Shown here piece by piece: positions 44,940 to 53,205 of a stretch of 64,000 bases of DNA. The DNA is taken from positions 124,001-188,000 of the forward strand of contig CAZKRY010000009.1 of assembly GCA_964555355.1 (NCBI GenBank), read 5' to 3'. Each line of letters opens with the position of its first letter. Position 1 is the first letter of the stretch. The translations under genes were made by a program, and so were the position numbers. The notes beneath the pieces are model-generated. The model ran no database searches, was not told the origin of the DNA, and worked only from the letters and a program-made list of their open reading frames with translations. Origin of the DNA: CAIKBL01 sp964555355. GTDB lineage: Bacteria > Pseudomonadota > Gammaproteobacteria > Ga0077536.

Positions 44940-46535
44940 ATGAGCACCCCAGCCCCAATGACTCGCAACACCCCGGCCGACCAGATGGCGCGCATTGTCG
45001 GCACGGAAAACTGCACGACCGATCTTGCCGAGCGGCGCTTTTATTCCGCCGACTTGAGCTTCATGCCCGGCAAAGTGGCTGATATCGTCGTCCGCCCGGC
45101 GAATACCGAAGAACTCGCCGCATGCGTCAAGATTGCCGCGGCCGCCGATATGGCTGTGGTGCCGCGCGGAGGCGGCATGTCGTACACGCAGGGCTATCAG
45201 CCGGAACGCAGCGATTCGCTGCTCGTTGATATGCGGCGCATGAATCAGATCCTCGAGATCAACACGGAAGATATGTACGTGCGTGTACAAGCGGGTGTCA
45301 CGTGGAAACAACTGTTTGAAGCATTGGGCGATAAGGATTGCCGCACGCCGTACTTCGGACCACTGTCTGGCATGTACGCGACCGTCGGCGGCGCGCTATC
45401 GCAGAACAGTTTGTTCCTAGGCTCCGGCGTCTATAACACGGTCGCGGAAAGTGCGTTGGGTTTGAAAGTCGTGTTGGCGGATGGCTCGGTGGTGCAAACG
45501 GGCTCGGCGGCGCATAAGCACGCCAATGGATTCTGGCGTCACTTCGGGCCTGATCTGACCGGCATCTTCACCGCCGATACCGGTGCATTCGGTATCAAAG
45601 CGGAAGCGACTTTGCGCCTCATCGAAGCGCCGGCGGTGACGCTCTTCATGTCCTTTGGGTTCGATACGCTTGCGGACATGTTGCAAGTACAGACTATCTT
45701 GGCGCGCAAGCGCATCTGCGCCGAATGCTACGGTTTCGATCCGTACTACAACCGCGGTTTCGAAGGCCAAGGATTTACGTTCAAAGAAGGCCTTGCGGTG
45801 CTCGCCGATGTGGTCAAGAGCGAAGGTGGCATCAAGGGGCTGTGGAGTTCGTTCAAGGTCGCTGCCAGCGGCAAGACTTTCTTGCGGGATGTGCCGTATT
45901 CACTGCATATGACGTTTGATTCGTTCGATAAAGACGTGGCGCACAAAGCGCTACAGCTCGCGCGCCAAGTGTGTATCGAGCATCGCGGACGCGAAATCGA
46001 TAACACGCTGCCAACCGTATTCCGCGCGCATCCATTTGGCGGCGTGCGCACCGTATTGCTCGGCGCTGAGGGCGAAGTGTGGATCCCAATCCACGGCTTC
46101 ATGCCGCTCTCCAAAGCCGTAGAAGTAGGTGCGGCGACCGAGGCGTTCTTCGCCGAGAATCGTGCGTTGATGCAAAAGCACGGCATCAAGAGTTCGTATT
46201 TGACCTGTTTCGCCGGCACCGAGTTTGTGATCGAACCCTCGCTGTATTGGCACGATGAATTGGGCGATTTCCGGTTATCGCTCATAGAGCCCGAGTTCCA
46301 GCAGAAATGGAAGGGTATTCCCGCTGATAATGAAACTCGCGCGGTGGCCTTGAAATTGCGGCAGGGATTGCGCGATCTCTACGATAGCCATGGTTGCTGT
46401 CATTTGCAGATCGGCAAGTACTATCCGTATCAGGACATGATCGCGAACGAGCCGCTGAAAAAGCTGCTGCAAGGCGTGAAGGACATGGTCGATCCGGAAC
46501 ATCGTATGAATCCGGGTTCGCTCGGGTTGCGCTAA
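44940..46535 (+). CDS. FAD-linked oxidase (vanillyl-alcohol oxidase superfamily)
   Basis: 531 residues with AGGAGACCC before the ATG. The FAD domain is plain: VVRPANTEELAACVKIAAAADMAVVPRGGGMSYTQGYQ (PP-loop), VGGALSQNSLFLGSGVYNTVAESALGLKVVLADGSVVQTG, and GAFGIKAEATLRL. The C-terminal cap holds YLTCFAGTEFVIEPSLYWHDE and SHGCCHLQIGKYYPYQD; members oxidise alcohols, phenols or 2-hydroxy acids. Followed with a one-base overlap (TAATG) by an alpha/beta-hydrolase, so the two act on related substrates. Confidence 0.85.
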   Translation: MSTPAPMTRNTPADQMARIVGTENCTTDLAERRFYSADLSFMPGKVADIVVRPANTEELAACVKIAAAADMAVVPRGGGMSYTQGYQPERSDSLLVDMRRMNQILEINTEDMYVRVQAGVTWKQLFEALGDKDCRTPYFGPLSGMYATVGGALSQNSLFLGSGVYNTVAESALGLKVVLADGSVVQTGSAAHKHANGFWRHFGPDLTGIFTADTGAFGIKAEATLRLIEAPAVTLFMSFGFDTLADMLQVQTILARKRICAECYGFDPYYNRGFEGQGFTFKEGLAVLADVVKSEGGIKGLWSSFKVAASGKTFLRDVPYSLHMTFDSFDKDVAHKALQLARQVCIEHRGREIDNTLPTVFRAHPFGGVRTVLLGAEGEVWIPIHGFMPLSKAVEVGAATEAFFAENRALMQKHGIKSSYLTCFAGTEFVIEPSLYWHDELGDFRLSLIEPEFQQKWKGIPADNETRAVALKLRQGLRDLYDSHGCCHLQIGKYYPYQDMIANEPLKKLLQGVKDMVDPEHRMNPGSLGLR

Positions 46536-47314
46536 TGACGATTCGCAAAGCCTATGTCGATTGCTCGGGCGGTCAGCTGCATTACCGCTATTGCGAAGGA
46601 ACCGGCACGCCGATTGTGTTCCTGCAACAAACGGCGTCGAGCTCGAAGATGTATATCAAGGTCATGGCGCGGCTGGCCGGGCGCTGTCCGCTGATCGCTT
46701 TCGATACACCGGGGTTTGGGGGGTCGTTCGATCCCACCGAATGGCCGACGATGGCCCAATACGCCGATTGGTTGTTTGAGGGCATGCAGGCGCTTGGGCT
46801 CAATCGATTCCATATTTTTGGTCATCACACCGGGTCGTGTATCGCGGTTGAACTCGGCGTGCGTCAAGCGTCGCATGTGGCGTCCTTGATGATGGTCGGG
46901 CCAGTGCCACTGACAGAGGAAGAGCGTAATGAATTTAGCCAGCACTTCGGCGCACCCATCAGCCCGACCGCTGATGGCAGTTATTTGCAGGCCACTTGGG
47001 ATTATCTGCAAGGACTAGGCGCGCACGGCGATCTCGCGCTTCATCATCGCGAACTCATCGATACCACACGCGCGTACATGGGCCGCGCGATGGCGTATTC
47101 AGCGGTGTGGAAACAGGATTGGACGTCGCTGTATAAACGGGTGACTTGTCCCATGTTGTTGCTTTGCGCGCCTGACGACGTGCTATATCCCTTCTTCACT
47201 CGCGCGCAAGAGATAAGGCCGGATGCCAAGGCCGTAATCTTAAAAGGTGCGAACTTCGAGCCGGATCTGGATTGCGATGGGACTGTCGCCGCGATCCAGT
47301 CCTTCTTGGGCTAG
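46535..47314 (+). CDS. Alpha/beta-hydrolase with His at the nucleophile position
   Basis: 259 residues from an ATG that overlaps the oxidase stop. The fold is typical (PIVFLQQTASSSKMYIKVMARLAGRCPLIAFDTPGFGGS; MLLLCAPDDVLYPFF), but the nucleophile elbow reads F-G-H-H-T-G-S (95-101). A histidine sits where the family has Ser, Asp or Cys. The oxyanion turn HG is replaced by QQT. It may use other chemistry, use Ser 101, or be non-catalytic. It is co-translated with the FAD oxidase. Confidence 0.8.
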   Translation: MTIRKAYVDCSGGQLHYRYCEGTGTPIVFLQQTASSSKMYIKVMARLAGRCPLIAFDTPGFGGSFDPTEWPTMAQYADWLFEGMQALGLNRFHIFGHHTGSCIAVELGVRQASHVASLMMVGPVPLTEEERNEFSQHFGAPISPTADGSYLQATWDYLQGLGAHGDLALHHRELIDTTRAYMGRAMAYSAVWKQDWTSLYKRVTCPMLLLCAPDDVLYPFFTRAQEIRPDAKAVILKGANFEPDLDCDGTVAAIQSFLG

Positions 47315-47319
47315 CGGGA

Positions 47320-48156
47320 TTACGGAATTTTCGCCCACGCCGAGGTTTGGTGCAGCGCGCTCGCGCGGCCCGCGGAGGTCGATTCGCCGGGCCGCTCGCG
47401 AATGATTCGCATCTTGCCGTCTTTGACTTCCCACATTTTTAAATCGCGTGTCACGACATAAAGGGTGACGTGATAGCGCAGACTTAAATACACATGGATC
47501 TCGAGTGGCGTGTCGCTCAAGTTGGCGCGGATCGCCACTCCTTGCGCGCCGTCAGAGGCTTTGAGTTGATCAAGCGCCGCCGTGACACAGGATGTCGTCA
47601 TTGCGTCGGCTTGCGTGAGCACATCTCCGTCCACGTTCAATGAAAAGCGGTAATGCCCGCCGAGCGTGATGGTGTCTGCGGAATCAGCGACCGCGAGCGC
47701 ATACAGCAACAATCCAGGTTTATCCGGATCAGGTAGGGCGATGCTCTCGTAATTGCGGGCGCATGGTTTGGTGAGATCGTTCTGCACCGCCATGCGTGCG
47801 CGCATCTGGCTAAGTTGATAGGCGGATAGCTCACCGCGCGCGGGTACCTTGAGGGTGGGGATCAGCAAGCCGTCGTAAACTGCATCGAGTACGGCGATCG
47901 GCCCGGTATCGGTCATGCGCACGAAACGCACGAGAAAGTGTTTAGGGTCGCCTTCCGTGACCCAGCCGATCACTTGATCCTCTTTCGGATCGAAATACTC
48001 GTTCATAAAATCCGCCGCAATCTCGATGCGACGTTGCTGTTCATAGAGCGCGCGTCCCAGCGCCTCGATCTGCGGCGCCCGGAAATAACGCAAGGTGTCT
48101 TGCGCGTGCACTGCAAGCGCGAGCCAACAGAAAAGGAGTGTGGCGAGACGCGCCAT
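47320..48156 (-). CDS. Exported hypothetical protein
   Basis: 278 residues from the ATG at 48156. Signal peptide MARLATLLFCWLALAVHAQ-D, then a mixed domain with a long helix (IEALGRALYEQQRRIEIAADFMNEYFDP) and a beta-rich C-terminal half (HYRFSLNVDGDVLTQADAMTTSC). It resembles small periplasmic proteins of unknown function; no enzyme motif. The ATG is preceded by a weak site. The gene runs between two oppositely oriented genes and has no evident partner. Confidence 0.65.
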   Translation of the reverse strand: MARLATLLFCWLALAVHAQDTLRYFRAPQIEALGRALYEQQRRIEIAADFMNEYFDPKEDQVIGWVTEGDPKHFLVRFVRMTDTGPIAVLDAVYDGLLIPTLKVPARGELSAYQLSQMRARMAVQNDLTKPCARNYESIALPDPDKPGLLLYALAVADSADTITLGGHYRFSLNVDGDVLTQADAMTTSCVTAALDQLKASDGAQGVAIRANLSDTPLEIHVYLSLRYHVTLYVVTRDLKMWEVKDGKMRIIRERPGESTSAGRASALHQTSAWAKIP

Positions 48157-48208
48157 AAACTTTGAGTGACGGTAACGCCGCGGATGGTTCAACGGCTGCA
48201 CCAGCTCG

Positions 48209-48973
48209 CTACAAATAGCCATAGGCCGTCCAACCACCATCGAGCACCAAAATGTGGCCGGTCATGAACGCCGCATCGTCGCTCGCGACATAGACCACCG
48301 CTTTCCCGATCTCTTCACCCGTACCGAGGCGCCGCTGCGGAGTACGTTTTTCCATCGCATCAAGCGTGATTTTGCCGTCTGTGATGAGCGTATCGATCAA
48401 GTCCGTCTTGACGTACCCGGGCGCGACGCAATTGACGCGGATGTGGTATTTGGCGAGTTCGATGGCAAGCACACGGGTCATGTGATCAACCGCGGCTTTG
48501 GAAGTGCAGTAGCCAAGCGTCTGCGGGGCGGCGTTTTGCCCGAGAATCGATCCGATATTAATGATATTGCCGCCGCGTTTGGTCTCTTTCATCTGGCGCA
48601 CAGCACTTTGCGTGCACAGAAAAACCGATTTCACGTTGACGTCCATGTGTAGGTCCCAATTCTCCTCGGTCATGGCCAGCAACGGCGTTGGCACCGAGAT
48701 GCCTGCGTTATTGACCAGAATGTCGACCGGCCCGAGTGCCGCTTGCACCTCCGCGAAAGCCGTTGCCACTTCTGCTTGACGCTCGACCCGGCAGCCGACG
48801 GTGAGTGCGCGCCGGCCCGCGCGACGCACCGCGTCCGCGGTCGATTCGGCATTCTCGGCGCGCGTGGCAAGGCACGCGACATCCGCGCCGGCCACCGCGA
48901 GTTCCAAAGCGATCGCGCGACCGAGGCCGCGGCTCGCGCCGGTCACGACGGCGACCTTGCCGTGTAACTTCAT
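48209..48973 (-). CDS. Short-chain dehydrogenase/reductase
   Basis: 254 residues with AAGGACTCC before the ATG. NAD(P) motif TGASRGLG (near 12-19), NNAG (about 90), catalytic S (INIGSILGQ), and YCTSKAAV (Tyr-x3-Lys). Classical SDR. The closest look is to 3-oxoacyl-ACP-reductase/gluconate-5-dehydrogenase-like enzymes; substrate unknown. Confidence 0.9.
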   Translation of the reverse strand: MKLHGKVAVVTGASRGLGRAIALELAVAGADVACLATRAENAESTADAVRRAGRRALTVGCRVERQAEVATAFAEVQAALGPVDILVNNAGISVPTPLLAMTEENWDLHMDVNVKSVFLCTQSAVRQMKETKRGGNIINIGSILGQNAAPQTLGYCTSKAAVDHMTRVLAIELAKYHIRVNCVAPGYVKTDLIDTLITDGKITLDAMEKRTPQRRLGTGEEIGKAVVYVASDDAAFMTGHILVLDGGWTAYGYL

Positions 48974-49131
48974 TCCGGGAGTCCTTTAAGGTGTGGCTAT
49001 AATCCTGCCATCATACTCAACTCGGTGTGGCGTGGTCGCTAATTCACGGCACCCGAGCGCTTTCATGTCAGTTCCGCGGTCAGGATAAATCCAACGCCGG
49101 CATCGAGAACGGCTACAACACGAGGTCAATC

Positions 49132-49788
49132 ATGAGCAATGTTTACAGCGAGCAGCACCGCCGCCTGCAAGATCAATTCTCCACCCGCAAAATGGCGGAT
49201 CGCCTGGAAGAGATGATCGTTAAGACCACCGTCGATGACATGGACAAAGCATTCATCGAATCGCGCGATTTCTTTTTCTTATCCACAGTGGATCAAACCG
49301 GCCACCCAACCGTCTCCTACAAAGGCGGCGATCCGGGATTCCTCAAAGTCATTGACCCCTCAACGCTTGCTTTCCCGAGCTATGACGGGAACGGCATGTT
49401 TTTTTCGATGGGTAACATCGCCGGAAACAACAAGGTGGGTATTCTGCTCATCGATTTCGAAAACCCGCATCGTTTTCGGATGCACGGCACCGCGAGTGTC
49501 AGCGCCAATGATCCGCTGCTTGCACAGTACAAAGAAGCGGAACTTATCGTGCGCGTGAGTTTGACTAAGGTCTGGATCAATTGCCCGCGCTACATTCATC
49601 GCATGAAACGCGAGGCATCGTCGGCCTATGTGCCGCGCGCCGCCTGTGAAACGCCGCTCGCCGTATGGAAACGGCTCGATTTGGTCCAAGACGTATTACC
49701 ACCCAAGGATGTTGGCAGGCCAGAGCAGGCCGGCGGTGTCATCACCATGGACGAGTATTTCGCGAAGTTGATGAAGGGCGAGGCGTAA
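49132..49788 (+). CDS. Pyridoxamine-5'-phosphate-oxidase-like FMN-binding protein
   Basis: 218 residues from the ATG at 49132. A split beta-barrel is indicated by IESRDFFFLSTVDQTGHPTVSYKGGDPGFLKVIDPSTLAFPSYDGNGMFFSMGNIAGNNKVGILLIDFENPHRFRMHGTASV. This is the PNPOx-like flavin fold. The long N-terminus and the VWINCPRYIHR motif point to the general PPOX-class group rather than PdxH. Substrate unknown; many members reduce or bind flavin or F420. Confidence 0.8.
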   Translation: MSNVYSEQHRRLQDQFSTRKMADRLEEMIVKTTVDDMDKAFIESRDFFFLSTVDQTGHPTVSYKGGDPGFLKVIDPSTLAFPSYDGNGMFFSMGNIAGNNKVGILLIDFENPHRFRMHGTASVSANDPLLAQYKEAELIVRVSLTKVWINCPRYIHRMKREASSAYVPRAACETPLAVWKRLDLVQDVLPPKDVGRPEQAGGVITMDEYFAKLMKGEA

Positions 49789-49821
49789 GATCGGACATGG
49801 TCGCATTCGACGGCCACAGTT

Positions 49822-49902
49822 GTAGGTTGGGGTGAACGCAGTGAACCCCAACGATTGTTATGCGCGCCGCTGTTGGGGTTCGCATGGCTCACCCCAACCT
49901 AC
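49822..49902. repeat. Family B inverted repeat
   Basis: GTAGGTTGGGGTGAACGCAG / TGAACCCCAAC on the left, TGTTGGGGTTCGCATGG / CTCACCCCAACCTAC on the right. It overlaps the only in-frame upstream start codons of the following small exported protein. Confidence 0.8.
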
Positions 49903-50284
49903 TCCGGTAGCGAGAATCCAAACATGTGCATGTAATTTCCTCAAACGCCTTTTAATCCTTTTTGCGTTTTTGGAGATTGCCTGCGTTGCTCACGCGGAAC
50001 CTCGGGTCACCGATGTTTTACGGACTTGCGATGCCGCCATCGCCCAAGGTTACGACTCACTCGATGCCGCGATGTGCGATTGGTACGTGCGTCCGTGCGG
50101 GATCTGCGGCACTGACGAGCCGGCCGCATGGTGCATTCCGGAAACGCTGACCGCCGTAACGTTGGCAAAGCAGATGAGCGACTGGCTGCGGGCCACGCCG
50201 CTCGATGCGCCCGCGAAACCGGCGGTGGAAAAAATCTTGCGCGAGCACTTTCCATGTGCCGCGCAAGACCATCCGCACAGCTAG
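49832..50284 (+). CDS. Rap1a/Tai-like small exported protein, start uncertain
   Basis: The recognisable protein is about 115 residues: a hydrophobic export segment (FLKRLLILFAFLEIACVAHA, with cleavage after AHA) and a cysteine-rich domain (LRTCDAAI..AMCDWYVRPCGICG..WCIPE..HFPC). The cysteine spacing and the C-terminal AVEKILREHFPC look like Rap1a/Tai T6SS immunity proteins. No ATG precedes the signal in frame; the GTG codons at 49832 and 49841 lie inside the family B repeat. Either translation starts in the repeat or the repeat truncated an older start. No T6SS effector is seen nearby. Confidence 0.5.
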   Translation: MNAVNPNDCYARRCWGSHGSPQPTPVARIQTCACNFLKRLLILFAFLEIACVAHAEPRVTDVLRTCDAAIAQGYDSLDAAMCDWYVRPCGICGTDEPAAWCIPETLTAVTLAKQMSDWLRATPLDAPAKPAVEKILREHFPCAAQDHPHS

Positions 50285-50290
50285 CTTACG

Positions 50291-50803
50291 CTAGCCGGAC
50301 GCGGACCCCAGGGTGTGAGCGCGAGGACGGCCTCTGCTCCACAAATGATCGGCAAGCTCGGGCGAGGCGCGGCCGTCTTCGAGCAATCCATGATCGCGTT
50401 GATAGGCTCTGATCGCGGTTTGGGTTTTAACGCCAATGATTCCGTCGACCGGACCGGCGAAATAGCCCAGACGATTGAGGCTTGTTTGAATGGAGTTAAC
50501 CACCTGATGACTTAGCGCGCCGGCGGGAGGCGCGGCGGCGGTCAGGGGCACTTGCTGCGGTTTTTGCCGCCAGGCCGGATCGCCTAAGTTGATTTGGGAG
50601 TTGTCCGTCAACGCACCGGTTAGCGCACCGGTGGTCGCACCCAAGAGCGCACCGGTGACCACCGACATGCCGGTGACCGCGCCCAACGCCGCACCGGCGC
50701 CAGCGCCGATGGCGCTGCCGCTCAACGCGCGCTCCTCGGGCATGCTGCCGCACCCGGCGAGCGCAATACAGCAACTTAGCGATATCGCACCTTTGCGCAT
50801 CAT
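50291..50803 (-). CDS. Glycine-zipper lipoprotein with peptidoglycan-binding-like domain
   Basis: 170 residues. Signal with lipobox LAGC near residue 18, a glycine-zipper (AIGAGAGAALGAVTGMSVVTGALLGATTGALTGALT), a proline/alanine linker, and a PG_binding_1 domain (SIQTSLNRLGYFAGPVDGIIGVKTQTAIRAYQRDHGL). Likely an outer-membrane protein that links envelope and cell wall. It is convergent with the small exported protein before it. Confidence 0.8.
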   Translation of the reverse strand: MMRKGAISLSCCIALAGCGSMPEERALSGSAIGAGAGAALGAVTGMSVVTGALLGATTGALTGALTDNSQINLGDPAWRQKPQQVPLTAAAPPAGALSHQVVNSIQTSLNRLGYFAGPVDGIIGVKTQTAIRAYQRDHGLLEDGRASPELADHLWSRGRPRAHTLGSASG

Positions 50804-50997
50804 GACTCTCCTTGTTGGGTTCCTTGGCCTCGTCGTTAGTGCTTGGCCGAACGCGAACTCATCCCTACATGCGCATCAATAAGCGGTGAATCGACGCGCA
50901 TGTCCCACGGACATTAGACTCCGGTTCGCGAATCGCAAGCTGAGCAATAAGTCACAAAATTTAACAATCGCGCACCGCGCGCCCGGAGAGGAGTCCC

Positions 50998-51381
50998 TTG
51001 AATAGCGAAAAAGTGGTCTTCGCGTTCTTTGTGTTATTGGCCGCCGCGCTTAACTTAAGCTTCGTGTGGGGCGACGTCGACGATCCGTCGCATCACTCGG
51101 CCTACGAATTGTTCGCCGCGTTGATCATCAATTTGGTGGCAACGGTGCTGAAGTTAGGTGATCGTTCGCATCTTGGCGCGGTGCTGTTGTCTACAAGTTT
51201 GGTTGCCGATCTATTGCTGATTGCGGCAGCCGTAACTTGGGGCGTGTACAGCCAGGTGTTGCAAGCGGCGATGTCGCCGCAAGCGATCGCGAGTGTGGTG
51301 TCGCTGGCGGCCGGCGCCTTGCTCGCCAATCTCGCGTCAACTGTGCTGCTCATCATCGAAACCTCGAACTTGCGCCGCTAA
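50998..51381 (+). CDS. DUF6394 membrane protein
   Basis: 127 residues with four hydrophobic helices from a TTG start; GGAGAGGAG lies 5-10 bases ahead, which supports it. The composition and order (VVFAFFVLLAAALNLSFVWGDVDDPSHHSAYELFAALIINLVATVLKLGDRSHLGAVLL) match DUF6394. In proteobacteria this small protein is typically found beside a TrkA-type potassium channel, as it is here; 10 bases separate them. Probably an accessory subunit of the channel, by association. Confidence 0.75.
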   Translation: MNSEKVVFAFFVLLAAALNLSFVWGDVDDPSHHSAYELFAALIINLVATVLKLGDRSHLGAVLLSTSLVADLLLIAAAVTWGVYSQVLQAAMSPQAIASVVSLAAGALLANLASTVLLIIETSNLRR

Positions 51382-51391
51382 GCCTCGGGCG

Positions 51392-53083
51392 ATGGACTCG
51401 GTCGTCTATTTGGTTTTGCGGCGCATGCGTGCGCCGCTGCTGTTATTGATCTTTGTCTATGCGGTTGCTATCGGCGGATTAGTGTTGATCCCGGGCACGG
51501 ATAGCGAAGGGCGGCCCTGGCGATTCGACTTTCTGCACGCGTTTTATTTCATCAGCTACACCGCTTCAACGATTGGGTTCGGCGAGATCCCTTACGCCTT
51601 CAGCCCGGCGCAACGGCTCTGGGTGTCATTCACCATCTATCTCACGGTCATCGGTTGGCTTTACGCCTTTGGCGGCATTCTTGCGCTGTTGCAGGATGCG
51701 GGATTTAAGCGAGCACTCGCGCGCCAAGGCTTTGCGCGCAAACTGCGCCGCAACCACGATAACTTTTATCTCATTTGCGGCTTTGGCGAGACCGGTGCGA
51801 TGACAGCGCGCTTACTCGCGAACTACCGCTTGAAAGCCGTTGCGCTTGACGAAAATCCCGCAGTTATCAGCACGCTCGCCTTGGATTCGGAACTCGGCAA
51901 TTTACCGGCGTTGGTCGCGGATGCGCGCGATCCAGCCGAACTTATATTCGCCGGACTGCGTCATCCGCATTGTCTTGGCGTCATCGCGCTGACCGGCAGT
52001 GATGACGTCAATGTTGATGTGGCGCTCGCCGCTATGCTGCTTAACCGGCGGAGCGAGATCATCTGTCGGGCGGACACCGCAATCGCGCGCGGCAAACTTC
52101 CCTCATCGCACACCGTGACGTTAGTCGATCCGTTCGAAACTTTTGGCGCGGCGCTTGCGCAAGCGTTACATCAGCCGCACACCGCGCGTTTGCACGCTGT
52201 GCTGCGCAGCCTGCCGGGACAACCATTGCCTAAATATCTACAACCTCCGCATGGGCATTGGCTAATCTGCGGCTATGGCCGTTTTGGGCGCGCGGTGGAG
52301 CGTTATTTGAAAGGTGAAGGGATCACTGTCTCGATCATCGAAGCGAACCCACGGCAAGCACCGCCGCACGCGGTGATCGGGGGAGCCACCCAAGCCGGGA
52401 CGTTACAAGAGGCGGGAATCAACCACGCAGCCGGGATTGTCGTCGGCACGGGTTCGGATATTTCCAATCTAGCAACGGCGCTAATTTCACGCGAATTAGT
52501 GCCTAACATTTTTACCGCGGTGCGCCAGAACCAGGATTTGAATCATCAATTGTTTGACGCGGCGCCGGTCGACCTGACAATGGAGACCAGTCGCTTGGTG
52601 GTCAATCGAATTTTTGCTGAACTCACCATTCCATTACTGCGCGAATTTCTGGCGCGCGCGGATACACAACCTGATCGATGGGCGGCGCTTGTCGTTGATA
52701 AATTGAGCACGCTCAATAAAGGTACGACGCCGCATACGTGGGTGGTGGAAATCAATGAGACACAGTCACCGGCATTAGTTAACGCGTTGGGTAGCGAGCA
52801 GTCGGTAACACTTGAACATTTATACTGCCATCCGCAACGTCGCACCGAATATCTGCCGGTATTGGTGCTGTTGAGCTTGTGCAACGGTGAGGCGGTGTTG
52901 TTGCCGCCGCCCACTCACTTGTTACGCGTAGGCGAACGATTGTTGTTTGCCGGCGATGCGTGTAGTGCACGAGAGATGGAGTGGGTTTTAGGCAGCGAGC
53001 AGGTGCTCACCTTCGTGCGGGATGGAACAACGCTTCCTGCCGGCAGCGTATTTCGTTGGTGGACACAGCGTCGATTGGGGTGA
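51392..53083 (+). CDS. Two-RCK (TrkA-N) potassium channel
   Basis: 563 residues from the ATG at 51392. N-terminal pore module with the selectivity filter region TASTIGFGEIPY (T-x-G-F-G) between two helices, followed by two RCK/TrkA-N domains: the first begins NFYLICGFGETGAMTARLLANY, the second HWLICGYGRFGRAVERYLKGEG. This is the Kch/MthK-like architecture gated by nucleotides or ions at the RCK ring. The TGA at 53081-53083 and the last two residues are made by a family B repeat (TTGGGGTGAGC), so the original C-terminus may have differed. Cotranscribed with the DUF6394 gene. Confidence 0.85.
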   Translation: MDSVVYLVLRRMRAPLLLLIFVYAVAIGGLVLIPGTDSEGRPWRFDFLHAFYFISYTASTIGFGEIPYAFSPAQRLWVSFTIYLTVIGWLYAFGGILALLQDAGFKRALARQGFARKLRRNHDNFYLICGFGETGAMTARLLANYRLKAVALDENPAVISTLALDSELGNLPALVADARDPAELIFAGLRHPHCLGVIALTGSDDVNVDVALAAMLLNRRSEIICRADTAIARGKLPSSHTVTLVDPFETFGAALAQALHQPHTARLHAVLRSLPGQPLPKYLQPPHGHWLICGYGRFGRAVERYLKGEGITVSIIEANPRQAPPHAVIGGATQAGTLQEAGINHAAGIVVGTGSDISNLATALISRELVPNIFTAVRQNQDLNHQLFDAAPVDLTMETSRLVVNRIFAELTIPLLREFLARADTQPDRWAALVVDKLSTLNKGTTPHTWVVEINETQSPALVNALGSEQSVTLEHLYCHPQRRTEYLPVLVLLSLCNGEAVLLPPPTHLLRVGERLLFAGDACSAREMEWVLGSEQVLTFVRDGTTLPAGSVFRWWTQRRLG

Positions 53084-53149
53084 GCGCAGCGAATCCCATC
53101 TACTCTGCTGTGAATCAAAATGCTGGCGTTTTCTACGCTCACTCCAACA
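53071..53149. repeat. Family B repeat, degenerate, overlapping a stop codon
   Basis: CGATTGGGGTGAGCGCAGCG, AATCCC, and a worn right arm GCTCACTCCAACA. It supplies the last codons and stop of the potassium channel gene. Confidence 0.55.
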
Positions 53150-53205
53150 GCAGTCGTGTCGTAAATTCGATAAAGATAAGATCGCCAATTGCGGCAGACA
53201 TTCCG

